The notes below the pieces were generated by a model. It was not told where the DNA came from. It saw nothing but the letters and a program-made list of their open reading frames with translations, and made no database searches. From contig NZ_QLMC01000004.1 in the NCBI RefSeq assembly GCF_003259745.1, forward strand, positions 682,001 through 746,000: 64,000 bases of DNA, given 5' to 3'. The position numbers and the translations under genes are program-made. The stretch is from Larkinella arboricola (GTDB lineage Bacteria; Bacteroidota; Bacteroidia; Cytophagales; Spirosomataceae). Each line of letters opens with the position of its first letter. Within the stretch, counting starts at the first letter, position 1. Shown one piece after another: positions 43,033-51,926 of this stretch.

Positions 43033-43968
43033 TCAACGCGTGGCCGTCAGGTATTCTTTCGGCTGACTTTTTCGGGGTTTAATCGACTGCGCGTAGGAAT
43101 CCAGAATGTTGACGATAATTTGGGTCATGTACTCCCGTTTGTTGAACACAATGTCGTGCCGGTTTTCGGGCAGCAGAAACTCTTTCGACTCGGCATTGAC
43201 CAGTTGCGAACGCGCAAAGGATACGTTGGTGGGATAGACCAGTTCGTCGCGCTGCCCATGCAGAAACGTCACGGCGGCTTTGATTTTGGGCCAGTCGGGC
43301 AAAATCTCGGTCAGGGCCTTCCGGTGAGCCAGTTTTTCGTCGTTGGCGAGCATCAGCAGGGGCGGCATGATCCAGCGCAGGGGTGGTTTGTCAATAAAGT
43401 AGCTAATTGGGTACGTCCGTTCCAGACCCGGCCCCAGCGCGGAGGAAACAAAAACGACATGATCGATCAGGTCCGGATTGTTCATGGCCAGCCGGGCCGA
43501 AACCGAGCCGCCGTAGGAGGACCCCACCACCATGATAAACGAAGCTTTCCGATACCGGTCAATGAGCGGCTGGAGCAACTGCGCCTGTTTGACAATCGAC
43601 GTTTCGACCCGGCCAAAGTCCGAATAGCCGTAGCCCGGCCGATCAACGGCCACCAGGTGGGCGCGGTTGAGCAGGGTCGTATCCTTGAAAAAATTACTAA
43701 AAAACGAGGACGAACTCGGTGCGCCGTGCACAAACAACACCACCGGCAGAGAATCCCGACCGGCTCCGTCCGTTTCCATGTAGCGGATGGTACGGCTAGC
43801 CACCGTATACCGGCGAACGACGGGCTGAACCGGGGCGTCGCGAAAATTTTCAGCAATTTCGGCGTCGCTATCCCGCGATTCGACCCAGTGAGCTGCGGTT
43901 AGTAAACCAACAAACAGGACACCAATGATGATAAAAGCCCAACGTAATACGCGCAATACTAACTTCAT
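43033..43968 (-). CDS. Membrane-anchored alpha/beta hydrolase
   Basis: I choose ATG 43968 (311 residues), giving a short basic N-terminus and one membrane helix (RVLRWAFIIIGVLFVGLLTA). The hydrolase domain has the oxyanion HGAPSSSS, nucleophile S151 in VGSSYGGS, the Asp in GQRDELVYP and His in ENRHDIVF. The active site probably faces the periplasm. The substrate is unknown. The GH130 gene follows after two bases, so the pair forms an operon. Confidence 0.9.
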   Translation of the reverse strand: MKLVLRVLRWAFIIIGVLFVGLLTAAHWVESRDSDAEIAENFRDAPVQPVVRRYTVASRTIRYMETDGAGRDSLPVVLFVHGAPSSSSFFSNFFKDTTLLNRAHLVAVDRPGYGYSDFGRVETSIVKQAQLLQPLIDRYRKASFIMVVGSSYGGSVSARLAMNNPDLIDHVVFVSSALGPGLERTYPISYFIDKPPLRWIMPPLLMLANDEKLAHRKALTEILPDWPKIKAAVTFLHGQRDELVYPTNVSFARSQLVNAESKEFLLPENRHDIVFNKREYMTQIIVNILDSYAQSIKPRKSQPKEYLTATR

Positions 43969-44119
43969 ATTTTCTATAACGCCTGACCCCATACGGAGGT
44001 TTCGGCCCAACTAGTAATCCGTATAAGCCAAATAACCGCTCAGAACGTCGCAGTGTTCGCAAATGCCCGCCAAACATTATGATGAGGGCACGGTTACTGA
44101 GAAAAGACCTTACGAACTT

Positions 44120-44314
44120 ATGGATACGAATCGACCGGAACGAATTGATGAAAGCGGGCACCAGGACGCCATCGGCCTGGAAACCAAACCGGAACTGATG
44201 AATCCGACGGACAACCCGCAGGAAGACAAAAACGACACGCTCGAACCCGACAAAGGAACCAACACCAACGATACGGAGCCGGGCAACGACATTGCCATTG
44301 GCAACCCGGGGTGA
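44120..44314 (+). CDS. Small acidic hypothetical protein
   Basis: The frame from ATG 44120 gives 64 residues rich in D, E, N, T and P (MDTNRPERIDESGHQDAIGL at the start). An in-frame ATG at 44063 would add 19. No signal or helix is predicted, and it looks disordered. A terminator follows at 44350. Such short acidic proteins are frequent in Cytophagales but I do not recognise a family. Confidence 0.5.
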   Translation: MDTNRPERIDESGHQDAIGLETKPELMNPTDNPQEDKNDTLEPDKGTNTNDTEPGNDIAIGNPG

Positions 44315-44347
44315 GCATAACGGGCGCCCGAGCGAACCGATCTGACC

Positions 44348-44380
44348 AGAGGGAATCCTGCGATTCCCTTTTTCTTTTTA
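44348..44380 (+). terminator. Intrinsic terminator
   Basis: AGGGAATC (44350-44357) pairs with GATTCCCT (44362-44369), followed by a T-rich tail. Confidence 0.75.
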
Positions 44381-44508
44381 AGCAGGGTGGTTTTTATGTT
44401 TATGGAAATGTAAACGGGGCGATTTTTCAAATTCATGGGGCAATCTCTTGGCTACTGGTTCAGGAAGAATATCTTTGGTCAACGTAAAACGAGATCCTTT
44501 AACCCGAA

Positions 44509-45801
44509 ATGAAAGCTAGCCAGACCCGCAGAAAATTTATCAAATCATCTTTACTGACCAGTACCGTTCCTTTTTTGCCACCCCTGACTGCGGTTGATGC
44601 AGGCGATGAAAGCCACGAGCAGGCAATGCCACGTAAAACGATAGCCCAAACAAAAAGCATTATTGGATCGTACGGCCCCTGGGCGGCTTCTCTTCAGGCC
44701 CAGCCTTCGCTTTCCTTCCGAAACGCCCGGTGGAAACCCGAACAACTGGCTAGCTGGAAAAAGGAAGCCATCAGCAAGACCCGGGAATTTCTGGCGGCTC
44801 CTCCACAACCGGCTACCCCCAAGGTACAGATTGACCGAACGTACGAGTATGATGGCTTGATCATCGAAGAACTCACCTGGCAACTCCCGTACGGAAGCCC
44901 CACGAAGGCCGTTGTTTTAAAGCCAAAGGGCGCCAAAGGGCCCCTGCCCGCCATCTTGGCGCTTCACGACCACGCGGGTAAGAAATATTTCGGGTACCGG
45001 AAAATTGTTAAAACCGGGGACGATCAGCATCCGTTACTCGCCGAACACCAGCTTGTTGATTACGAGGGCAGGGCCTGGGCCAACGAAATCGCCAAGAGAG
45101 GCTATGTGGTTCTGGTGAATGATGCCTTCGCGTTTGGCAGCCGGCGGGTTATGTATGAAGATACGGCAGGACTACCGAACGGGCCATTGAGCACGAAAGA
45201 CAAGACGGATGCGGACCCGGAGAAAGCAGAGAATATCGAAGTCTATAATCAATGGTCCTCCGACCATGAACACGTCATGTCCAAGTCGCTGTTCTGTGCC
45301 GGAACCACGTGGCCGGGCGTTTTTCTGTCCGAAGATCAGGTGGCCCTGTCGATTTTGTGCGCCCGAAAAGATGTTGATCCGCAACGGGTGGGCTGCGGAG
45401 GACTGTCGGGTGGCGGACTTCGAACCGTTTATCTGGCGGGCCTCGATACGCGCATCAAATGCTGTGTCTGCGTTGGATTTATGACGACCTGGGATGATTT
45501 TACACTTAACAAATCGTATACGCATACCTGGATGACGTATGTTCCCGTGTTGCCCAGATACCTTGATTTTCCGGAGATTCTGGGAATACGCGTACCGCTT
45601 CCGACGATGGTTCAGAACAACAACCAGGATGAATTGTATACGTTGCCGGAGATGAAAACCGCCGACCGGATTCTACAGGAAGTTTTTGCGAAAGCGGGGG
45701 CGAAGGACCGGTATGCGGGACGGTATTATGACGGCGATCACAAGTTCGACAAAGCGATGCAGCTCGATGCCTTCGACTGGTTTGACCGGTGGCTGAAATA
45801 A
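44509..45801 (+). CDS. Tat-exported alpha/beta hydrolase family protein (esterase-like)
   Basis: The 430-residue protein begins MKASQTRRKFIKSSLLTSTV, with a TRRKFIK twin-arginine signal. The hydrolase core shows AILALHDHAGKKYFGY, nucleophile S300 in CGGLSGGGLR and a late His in YDGDHKF. The layout (long N-terminal part, dienelactone-hydrolase-like core) resembles the acetyl xylan esterase and 'ABHD' hydrolases found near sugar-utilisation genes. The substrate is unknown. It stands alone between two terminator-like hairpins. Confidence 0.85.
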   Translation: MKASQTRRKFIKSSLLTSTVPFLPPLTAVDAGDESHEQAMPRKTIAQTKSIIGSYGPWAASLQAQPSLSFRNARWKPEQLASWKKEAISKTREFLAAPPQPATPKVQIDRTYEYDGLIIEELTWQLPYGSPTKAVVLKPKGAKGPLPAILALHDHAGKKYFGYRKIVKTGDDQHPLLAEHQLVDYEGRAWANEIAKRGYVVLVNDAFAFGSRRVMYEDTAGLPNGPLSTKDKTDADPEKAENIEVYNQWSSDHEHVMSKSLFCAGTTWPGVFLSEDQVALSILCARKDVDPQRVGCGGLSGGGLRTVYLAGLDTRIKCCVCVGFMTTWDDFTLNKSYTHTWMTYVPVLPRYLDFPEILGIRVPLPTMVQNNNQDELYTLPEMKTADRILQEVFAKAGAKDRYAGRYYDGDHKFDKAMQLDAFDWFDRWLK

Positions 45802-45819
45802 AAGACGGTTTATGCTCCA

Positions 45820-45863
45820 TAAAGAAATCCATCAGTTTACTACCTGACTGATGGATTTCTTAA
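45820..45863. terminator. Hairpin between convergent genes
   Basis: AAGAAATCCATCAGT (45822-45836) pairs with ACTGATGGATTTCTT (45847-45861), a perfect 15-bp stem. T runs are short on both strands. Confidence 0.65.
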
Positions 45864-45885
45864 AGCCGTGTAACGTGGTCCGGGT

Positions 45886-48800
45886 TTAGTGGGTCTTGAT
45901 CACTTTCTGCCTTTTTGCCATTTTTCCCTGACCAATCTGCAACAGGTATAAGCCCGGGGCAAACTGACTGCCTAACTGAATGTCCTGCTCCAGCGGCACA
46001 TCGGCCAGTTGCTCAACGATTCGTCCGGAAGCATCGTAGATAATCACCGGCAGTTGATCCGGCTTTGGGCCCCGCACCTGGAGTGTCAATGTCTCCGTAA
46101 ACGGGTTGGGGTAGGCTTTGAACCGGATTCCGGCGGTTTCCGGGTTCTCTTCAGCACTCAGGCGGGCGGCTGGCGCCTGATCTACTACGTTGAAAGTGAT
46201 CGTTAAAGTCGTACCGGCGGTGCCTTTCCCGGCGGCTTCGGTATAAGGAGTGGCTTTCAGGGTGTAATTCCCCACGGCGGGCGTCCAGCTTTTGTAGTTG
46301 CCAGCGTTATCGCCAAACAGGGCGTAGGGTGCTCCCGTCTCGGTCTGCGTACGGTTCTGTTTACCACTCAACGCCATAACCACCGACCCCACCGCAGCCG
46401 GATTGGTATTCACCCGAATGTTCAGGTTGCGCGTGGGCAAGGTTGCCAGATTCAGCGTCTCACCGGGAGTGAGCAGTTTAATCGGCTGTTCGGTGTCCGC
46501 ATTCATCAGGCTGAAGCTGACCACGGCCTGCTGATTGGTAGGGGCTTGATCAATAACCGTAAAGTTTAGGGTCAGGGGTGTGCCAGCGCTACCTTTTCCA
46601 GCGGCTTCGGTATAGGGTATGCCTTTCAGGGTATAATTCCCCACGGCGGGCGTCCAGCTTTTGTAGTTTCCGTCGGTATCGCCAAACAGGGAATAGGGTG
46701 CCCCCGTCTCAGTCTGGTTCCGGATCTGCTGACCACCAAGCATCAGTACGACCGACCCCACCTGGCTCGGAGCCGTGTTGGCCCGGATGTTAAGATTTCG
46801 TGTGGGTAACGTAGCCAGGTTCAACTGGTCACCGGGAGCGAGGACCTTAATCTCCTGCTCCGTGTCGGCGTTGATCAGACTGAAACTCGCGAGCGATTGC
46901 GTGGTAGACAACCCGGTTACTTTACGAATGCGGTTATTGCTGTAATCGGCAATGAAGAGGTTACCCTGAGCGTCCATAGTTACCGCAATGGGGTTGTTGA
47001 GCTGGGCGCCGGTAGCCGCACCACCATCCCCGCTAAAACCGGCCGAACCGTTCCCTGCAATGGTACTGATGATTCCGCTGGGAGATACCTTACGAATGCG
47101 CTGGTTATCCTGATCGACAATGAAGAGATTCCCCTGCGCATCTACTTTTACGTCATGAGGATTTCTGAAGCTGGCACTGGTGGCCGGGCCGCCATCACCA
47201 CTAAAGTTGTACACGCCATTGCCCGCAACAGTAGTAATAATGCCGCTGGGGGTTACCTTACGGATGCGCTGGCTTGTCGGATTCGTAAAGAAGAGATTCC
47301 CTTGTCCATCCACCGTAATACTCACCGGAAATCCTATTTGGGCGTTCGTGGCAGGACCGCCGTCTCCGCTATAGCCTGTTTCGCCATTTCCGGCCACGGT
47401 ACTGATCATGCCGTTGGCGGTTACCTTCCGAATGCGTCCGTTGTGGTGATCGGCAATAAAGAGGTTCCCCTGAGCGTCCACGGCTACATCGTACGGGGAG
47501 GATAAGCTGGCATGAATAGCCGGACCGCCATCGCCACTAAAGCATATGTTTGAGTCATCGCACTGCGCACCGTTGCCCGCTACCGTGGTAATAATACCGT
47601 TCGGTGCAACCTTCCGGATCCGTCTGCTTCCCTGTTCTGCAATGAAGAGATTGCCGTGGGTATCTACCGCTATGCCAGTGGGATAACCGAGTTGGGCGCT
47701 GGTAGCGGGGCCGCCATCACCACTAAAACCGCTTGTTCCATTACCCGCGACAGTAGTAATAATGCCGTTGGGCGCTACCTTACGAATGCGGCTGTTAAAT
47801 TGATCGACAATAAAGAGGTTGCCCTGAGCATCCACGGCTACATCCGTGGGAAAATGAAAGCGAGCCTCAGTGGCCGGGCCGCCGTCACCACCATAGTTTT
47901 CGGTACCATTGCCCGCTATCGTGTTGATGATCCCATTAGCGGATACTTTACGAATACGCCGATTTCCCATATCGGCGATGATGAGGTTACCCTGACTATC
48001 GACGGCTACACCCGTGGGCAGGTTCAGTTGAGCACTGGTGGCCGGACCTCCGTCGCCACCGTCACCGATTGGTCCATTACCCGCTACCGTGTAAATTAAT
48101 CCATTCGTCGCCACTTTGCGGATGCGGTAGTTACTGGCGTCGGCAATAAAGAGATTCCCCTGAGCGTCCACGGCTACACTACTGGGTGAGGATAGTTGAG
48201 CACTGGTTGCAGGTCCGCCATCCCCGCTAAAACCGTAGGTGCCATTGCCCGCTACGGTGGTGATAATACCAGTAGGGCTTACCTTACGGATGCGGTTGTT
48301 ACTCCCATCGGCAATGAAGAGGTTCCCTTGTTTATCCACGGCTACACCGTAAGGAGATCCAATACCGGCACTGGTCGCCGGACCGCCATCGCCCCCGGAG
48401 CCATACGTGCCATTGCCTGCCACGGTCGTGATGATACCACCGGAGGATACCTTGCGGATTCGCTGATTATCCAGGTCCGCGATGAAGAGGTTCCCCTGGG
48501 TATCCACGGCGACTCCGCGGGGGTGGCGCAGACTGGCGGTAGTCGCGGGGCCACCATCGCCAGTAAAACCCTGCGTACCCGTACCGGCCACAGTGCTGAT
48601 CGTACCGTTGGCGGTTACCTTACGGATACGATTGTTGCCAAAATCAGCAATGAAGAGGTTGCCCTGGGTATCCACGGCCACACCATTAGGCGAGCTCAGG
48701 TTAGCCTGAACGGCCGGGCCACCATCGCCAGTAAAACCCTGCGTACCCGTACCCACTACCGTGGAGATGATGCCGTTGGGCGTCACCTTGCGAATGCGGT

Positions 48801-49038
48801 GGTTATACCGATCAGCAATAAAAATATTTCCCTGACTATCGACGGCCACGCCATAGGGCGAGCCCAAGTTGGCCTGAACAGCTGGGCCACCATCGCCCTG
48901 ATTAGGTAAACCGGCGATGGTCGTAATGATCTGGGCAACTGTCTGGTTCGGGTGGATAAGTAATCCGTAAATCAGACTTAGACAAGCTATCAACGTCTTG
49001 ATAGGCAGGCTACTACAGGGGCGTAGAAAAAAGGCCAT
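45886..49038 (-). CDS. NHL-repeat surface protein with T9SS C-terminal sorting domain
   Basis: The 1050-residue protein starts with a signal peptide ending TVAQ. Twelve NHL-type repeats follow, each about 56 residues. A unit reads roughly SPYGVAVDSQGNIFIADRYN, HRIRKVTPNGIISTVVGTGT and F(T/S)GDGGPA. Then come two copies of a ~115-residue Ig-like module containing LNLATLPTRNLNIR and YKSWTPAVGNYTLK. The tail YPNPFTETLTLQV...GLYLLQI is a type A sorting domain for type IX secretion. It is probably a cell-surface propeller protein for binding. An ECF sigma gene stands upstream. Confidence 0.93.
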   Translation of the reverse strand: MAFFLRPCSSLPIKTLIACLSLIYGLLIHPNQTVAQIITTIAGLPNQGDGGPAVQANLGSPYGVAVDSQGNIFIADRYNHRIRKVTPNGIISTVVGTGTQGFTGDGGPAVQANLSSPNGVAVDTQGNLFIADFGNNRIRKVTANGTISTVAGTGTQGFTGDGGPATTASLRHPRGVAVDTQGNLFIADLDNQRIRKVSSGGIITTVAGNGTYGSGGDGGPATSAGIGSPYGVAVDKQGNLFIADGSNNRIRKVSPTGIITTVAGNGTYGFSGDGGPATSAQLSSPSSVAVDAQGNLFIADASNYRIRKVATNGLIYTVAGNGPIGDGGDGGPATSAQLNLPTGVAVDSQGNLIIADMGNRRIRKVSANGIINTIAGNGTENYGGDGGPATEARFHFPTDVAVDAQGNLFIVDQFNSRIRKVAPNGIITTVAGNGTSGFSGDGGPATSAQLGYPTGIAVDTHGNLFIAEQGSRRIRKVAPNGIITTVAGNGAQCDDSNICFSGDGGPAIHASLSSPYDVAVDAQGNLFIADHHNGRIRKVTANGMISTVAGNGETGYSGDGGPATNAQIGFPVSITVDGQGNLFFTNPTSQRIRKVTPSGIITTVAGNGVYNFSGDGGPATSASFRNPHDVKVDAQGNLFIVDQDNQRIRKVSPSGIISTIAGNGSAGFSGDGGAATGAQLNNPIAVTMDAQGNLFIADYSNNRIRKVTGLSTTQSLASFSLINADTEQEIKVLAPGDQLNLATLPTRNLNIRANTAPSQVGSVVLMLGGQQIRNQTETGAPYSLFGDTDGNYKSWTPAVGNYTLKGIPYTEAAGKGSAGTPLTLNFTVIDQAPTNQQAVVSFSLMNADTEQPIKLLTPGETLNLATLPTRNLNIRVNTNPAAVGSVVMALSGKQNRTQTETGAPYALFGDNAGNYKSWTPAVGNYTLKATPYTEAAGKGTAGTTLTITFNVVDQAPAARLSAEENPETAGIRFKAYPNPFTETLTLQVRGPKPDQLPVIIYDASGRIVEQLADVPLEQDIQLGSQFAPGLYLLQIGQGKMAKRQKVIKTH
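46905..48930 (-). repeat. Tandem ~168-bp coding repeats (12 units)
   Basis: The NHL units are visible in DNA as about twelve tandem repeats of ~168 bp. The words around GGCGATGGTGG (GDGG) and GCAATAAAGAGGTT-like segments recur on each unit. The spacing varies where units gained residues (for example the insert before 47540). Such arrays can expand or contract by recombination. Confidence 0.8.
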
Positions 49039-49279
49039 GAAAGAGAGTAATGGGGTTGATTTGCGAATTTCTTTTCATTTTGACAATCATTTAGTAACGG
49101 AACGGCGAGCCATGCTGTCGTACCCAACCGACAAGATTATGGGTTGCCGGCATGAATGGATAGAAAGTTTATTTGAGCAGGTGGTTATAGTATTTAAACA
49201 CCGGGGAAGGGCTTGTAAAGTGAAAAACACTACTTGCAGTTACGTACTTTACAGACGGATGTGGCTGATAGAAGGGTAG

Positions 49280-50221
49280 TTATGATAGGGAGGTTTTGTT
49301 TTTCCGGAAACGCTTTGACAGACTGGCGAGTAAGACCGGGAAGGAGGGCCAGCTTACGGGTTGCCAGCGAAAGAAAGAGAGGAGCGAAGGGGCCGGTTGA
49401 GCCGGAACGTTGATCTGGGCGAGTGTTTGGGTCACCAGAAGTTGCTGTTCGAATTCGGGCATCTGCCGGTGGCGTACCTGTAAGGCCGACACAACGGTTC
49501 GGGCCAGTTTAAGATCGGCCACCCGTTCGGGATTCGAGATGCGCCAGCAGTGCCAGAACGCATCGCTTTCCTGACTTGGCTTTGACACCCATTTCCGAAA
49601 CGATTCATTCCAGAGCAGCTTCTCGATGTTCGGGGGCGTGGGGTGTGATGAGAAAACCACTTTCCATTGCAATTTCAACTGTCGGATGGCGGTCTGCAAC
49701 AGGTCAGAAACCGTCTGGGCCGAATGGCTGGTTACGTGGGCAATCTGGTCGCTGTTCAGTTCCTGAAAAAATTTCAGATAAACGACTTCCTGCTGGCATT
49801 GGGGCAACTGCTCGATCAGGCGCTTCAGGGTGTCGGCTACACCGCGCGTCGTTTTGTCCTGGGTCAGACCAGTATCTAAGGTGAATTCAATGAAAAAATG
49901 GGCCGGATTGGTAGCCGACTCCAACGCTCCTTGTCTGATTTTAGGCGAATGCAGGATGCGTTGACGAAGCGAACCAAACAACCAGGCTTTCATTCCGGCA
50001 GGGGCAGTGAGGCTATCCCGATTGTCCCATACTTCCAGAAATAACTTCTGAATGCAGTTTTTTACGAGATCGGCATCAGTCGTGTATTGAGTGCCAAACG
50101 AAAAAAGTAGCGGGCTATAGTCAGAGACCAAGCCTTTGAATGCCACTATGTTGCTCTTTCGGAGTTGGTGCCACCAATGAAGCTCTCTTGACAAAGCTGA
50201 ATTTAGGGTTACTTGTTTCAC
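49280..50221 (-). CDS. ECF sigma factor fused to a FecR-type anti-sigma N-terminal domain
   Basis: The 313-residue protein has a sigma-70 region 2 (about 28-72: FSFGTQYTTDADLVKNCIQK, LFLEVWDNRDSL) and region 4 (about 132-184: LPQCQQEVVYLKFFQELNSD, QIAHVTSHSAQTV). Residues ~200-272 (SFRKWVSKPSQESDAFWHCW, RISNPERVADLKLARTVVSA) match the cytoplasmic N-domain that normally begins FecR anti-sigma proteins. No clear transmembrane helix or FecR domain follows. Ordinary FecI-type factors have about 190 residues. The NHL surface-protein gene lies 241 bases downstream. Confidence 0.8.
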   Translation of the reverse strand: MKQVTLNSALSRELHWWHQLRKSNIVAFKGLVSDYSPLLFSFGTQYTTDADLVKNCIQKLFLEVWDNRDSLTAPAGMKAWLFGSLRQRILHSPKIRQGALESATNPAHFFIEFTLDTGLTQDKTTRGVADTLKRLIEQLPQCQQEVVYLKFFQELNSDQIAHVTSHSAQTVSDLLQTAIRQLKLQWKVVFSSHPTPPNIEKLLWNESFRKWVSKPSQESDAFWHCWRISNPERVADLKLARTVVSALQVRHRQMPEFEQQLLVTQTLAQINVPAQPAPSLLSFFRWQPVSWPSFPVLLASLSKRFRKNKTSLS

Positions 50222-50348
50222 AACGTGCGCCTACCTAGGTTTTTTGGTAAACCTTATACCGTCAAATATACAGTATTATTAATTAGTTTTTAATGTATGT
50301 AAAAATAGTTATAAAATGAGCCGGTTTTTAGATACGTGGCCCCGTGGG

Positions 50349-50990
50349 TTACAGTCTGATAAATGGGTTGGTTTTCTTTTCCTGACCAATGGTGGTCGTT
50401 CCCATATGACCCGGATAGACGGTGTAATCGTCGGGCAGGGTGTAAAACTGGGTCCGGATGCTGCGGGCCAGGGTTTCGAAATCCGACAGTGGAAAGTCCG
50501 TGCGTCCGATACTGCCCCGAAACAACACATCGCCCCCAATGACGAAGCGGTCGGCGTGATTGACAAACGCCACATGACCCGGTGCGTGCCCCGGCACAAA
50601 GCGGACCTCCAGCTCCGTGTTGCCGAACGTGATGGTCTGCCCGGCTTCCAGAAAATGATCGACTTCGGCTTCTTCGTAGGCCGCCATACCGTAGTTGGGA
50701 GCCAGCACCGCAACGGCTTTCAGTACCGGCAGGTCACTTTCGTGCAGGTAGAGATCAATCCCGTATTTGCGTTTCACAAAGGCGTTGCCCAGCACGTGGT
50801 CGATGTGGGCGTGGGTGTTGAGCAGCTTCACCGGTTTGAGGTTGTTCTGCTCGATAAAATCGGCCAGGGCGTCTTTCTCCCGCTGTTCGTAGCACCCGGG
50901 GTCGATGATCACGGCTTCGCCTGTTTCGTCGTACAGCACGTACGTATTTTCCGAAAATGGATTAAAAACAAAGGATTTTATCTGGGCCAT
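50349..50990 (-). CDS. MBL-fold metallo-hydrolase (glyoxalase II-like)
   Basis: The 213-residue protein carries the metallo-beta-lactamase motif THAHIDH (H60, H62, D64, H65), then VPGHAPGHVAF (third His site), GGDVLFRGSIGRTDFP (bridging Asp) and YPGHMGTTTIG (last His). This is the glyoxalase II-like thioesterase/hydrolase group common in Bacteroidota. Substrate unknown. It lies 17 bases after the methylase gene, so both are in one operon. Confidence 0.94.
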   Translation of the reverse strand: MAQIKSFVFNPFSENTYVLYDETGEAVIIDPGCYEQREKDALADFIEQNNLKPVKLLNTHAHIDHVLGNAFVKRKYGIDLYLHESDLPVLKAVAVLAPNYGMAAYEEAEVDHFLEAGQTITFGNTELEVRFVPGHAPGHVAFVNHADRFVIGGDVLFRGSIGRTDFPLSDFETLARSIRTQFYTLPDDYTVYPGHMGTTTIGQEKKTNPFIRL

Positions 50991-51007
50991 ACCTTAAAAG
51001 CAACGGG

Positions 51008-51709
51008 TTAAAGAAGTAAAAACAGGCTTGGTTTCTTATGCAGGTCTACGGTCTGCCCTTTCCACTCCCGGATGCTCAGCGTTCGGAGCAGTTCGTCGGG
51101 AGCCGTCAGGTTGCAGGCTACGCACAGACGGGTTTCGGGATGGCAAACCGCCAGCAGATCGGCCAGCATCTGGTTATTCCGATACGGTGTTTCCATGAAA
51201 ATCTGGGTTTGCTGCCGCTTGCGGGCGTCCTGCTCCAACTGCCGGATTTGCTGAAGCCGCGCCGGTTTGTCGATGGACAGATAACCGTGAAACGCAAACG
51301 ACTGCCCGCTCATGCCCGACGCCATCAGAGCCAGCAGAATTGACGAGGGACCGACCAGCGGCCGAACCTGCCAGCCCGACTGATGGGCCAGCCGTACCGC
51401 CACCGCACCCGGATCCGCCACGCCCGGACAACCCGCTTCCGACAACACGCCCGCATCCTGATTCTGCTGTTTCAGCAGCTTAAGCTGTTGCTGGGTTTCG
51501 GTTTCGGGCGTGTCTTTGTGGAGGTCGTAGAAGGTCAGTTCGTCAATGATCAGGCCCGTTTTGAGGCTGCTGATAAACCGCCGGGCCGTGCGGACGTTCT
51601 CCACAAAAAAGACCTTCGTCTGGCTGATAACCTCGCGGATTTGCGGGGATAATACCTGGTCGGCGGTCTGCTCGGCCAGTACGGTCGGAATCAAAAACAA
51701 GGTCGGCAT
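51008..51709 (-). CDS. RsmI-like SAM-dependent methyltransferase
   Basis: The 233-residue protein belongs to the tetrapyrrole methylase fold used by RsmI, which 2'-O-methylates C1402 of 16S rRNA. Signature parts are VFFVENVRTARRFI, LSEAGCPGVADPGA (SAM-binding), PLVGPSSILLALMASG and FMETPYRNNQML. Many Bacteroidota have this paralogue beside a canonical RsmI, so the exact target is uncertain. It is the first gene of a two-gene operon with the MBL hydrolase. Confidence 0.92.
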   Translation of the reverse strand: MPTLFLIPTVLAEQTADQVLSPQIREVISQTKVFFVENVRTARRFISSLKTGLIIDELTFYDLHKDTPETETQQQLKLLKQQNQDAGVLSEAGCPGVADPGAVAVRLAHQSGWQVRPLVGPSSILLALMASGMSGQSFAFHGYLSIDKPARLQQIRQLEQDARKRQQTQIFMETPYRNNQMLADLLAVCHPETRLCVACNLTAPDELLRTLSIREWKGQTVDLHKKPSLFLLL

Positions 51710-51886
51710 TTGTTATAAGGGAACGTCCGGACATCTACATCTTACAAACCCAGACAACAAAAAAGGGTTGGTGATCCGGAAAGAATATTCCTGCAAAATA
51801 AGGGGCAATCCGCTTAAAATACATACCGCTGGGTCGATCTCCGCGAGAGTTTCCAGATTTGGTCGGCTAAATACCGTTGATTGGGT

Positions 51887-51894
51887 TAGTTTTG
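51887..51894 (+). promoter_or_regulatory. -7 element of the nitroreductase gene
   Basis: TAGTTTTG, a full TAnnTTTG match, lies 33 bases before the start codon. TTTG at 51858-51861 is a possible -33 box with a 25-base spacer. Confidence 0.55.
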
Positions 51895-51926
51895 CAGTTT
51901 CAATCAAAACGGTTTCTGATTAACCT

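Noticed and set aside
46897-48909. Long open frames on the plus strand opposite the NHL gene (about 70-240 codons each)
   Set aside because: They repeat with the ~168-bp unit of the real gene and have no starts, signals or family patterns of their own; they are antisense shadows of a low-stop repeat.
46905-48930. CRISPR-like array
   Set aside because: Repeats are ~168 bp, in frame and protein-coding, without unique spacers of constant length.
48998-49279. Plus-strand frame of 93 codons in the gap between the sigma factor and the NHL gene
   Set aside because: It begins inside the NHL signal-peptide coding region in antisense and shows no domain or signal.
50316-51011. A 231-codon plus-strand frame over the MBL hydrolase
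   Set aside because: The minus strand encodes an intact THAHIDH metallo-hydrolase; the plus frame is a shadow.
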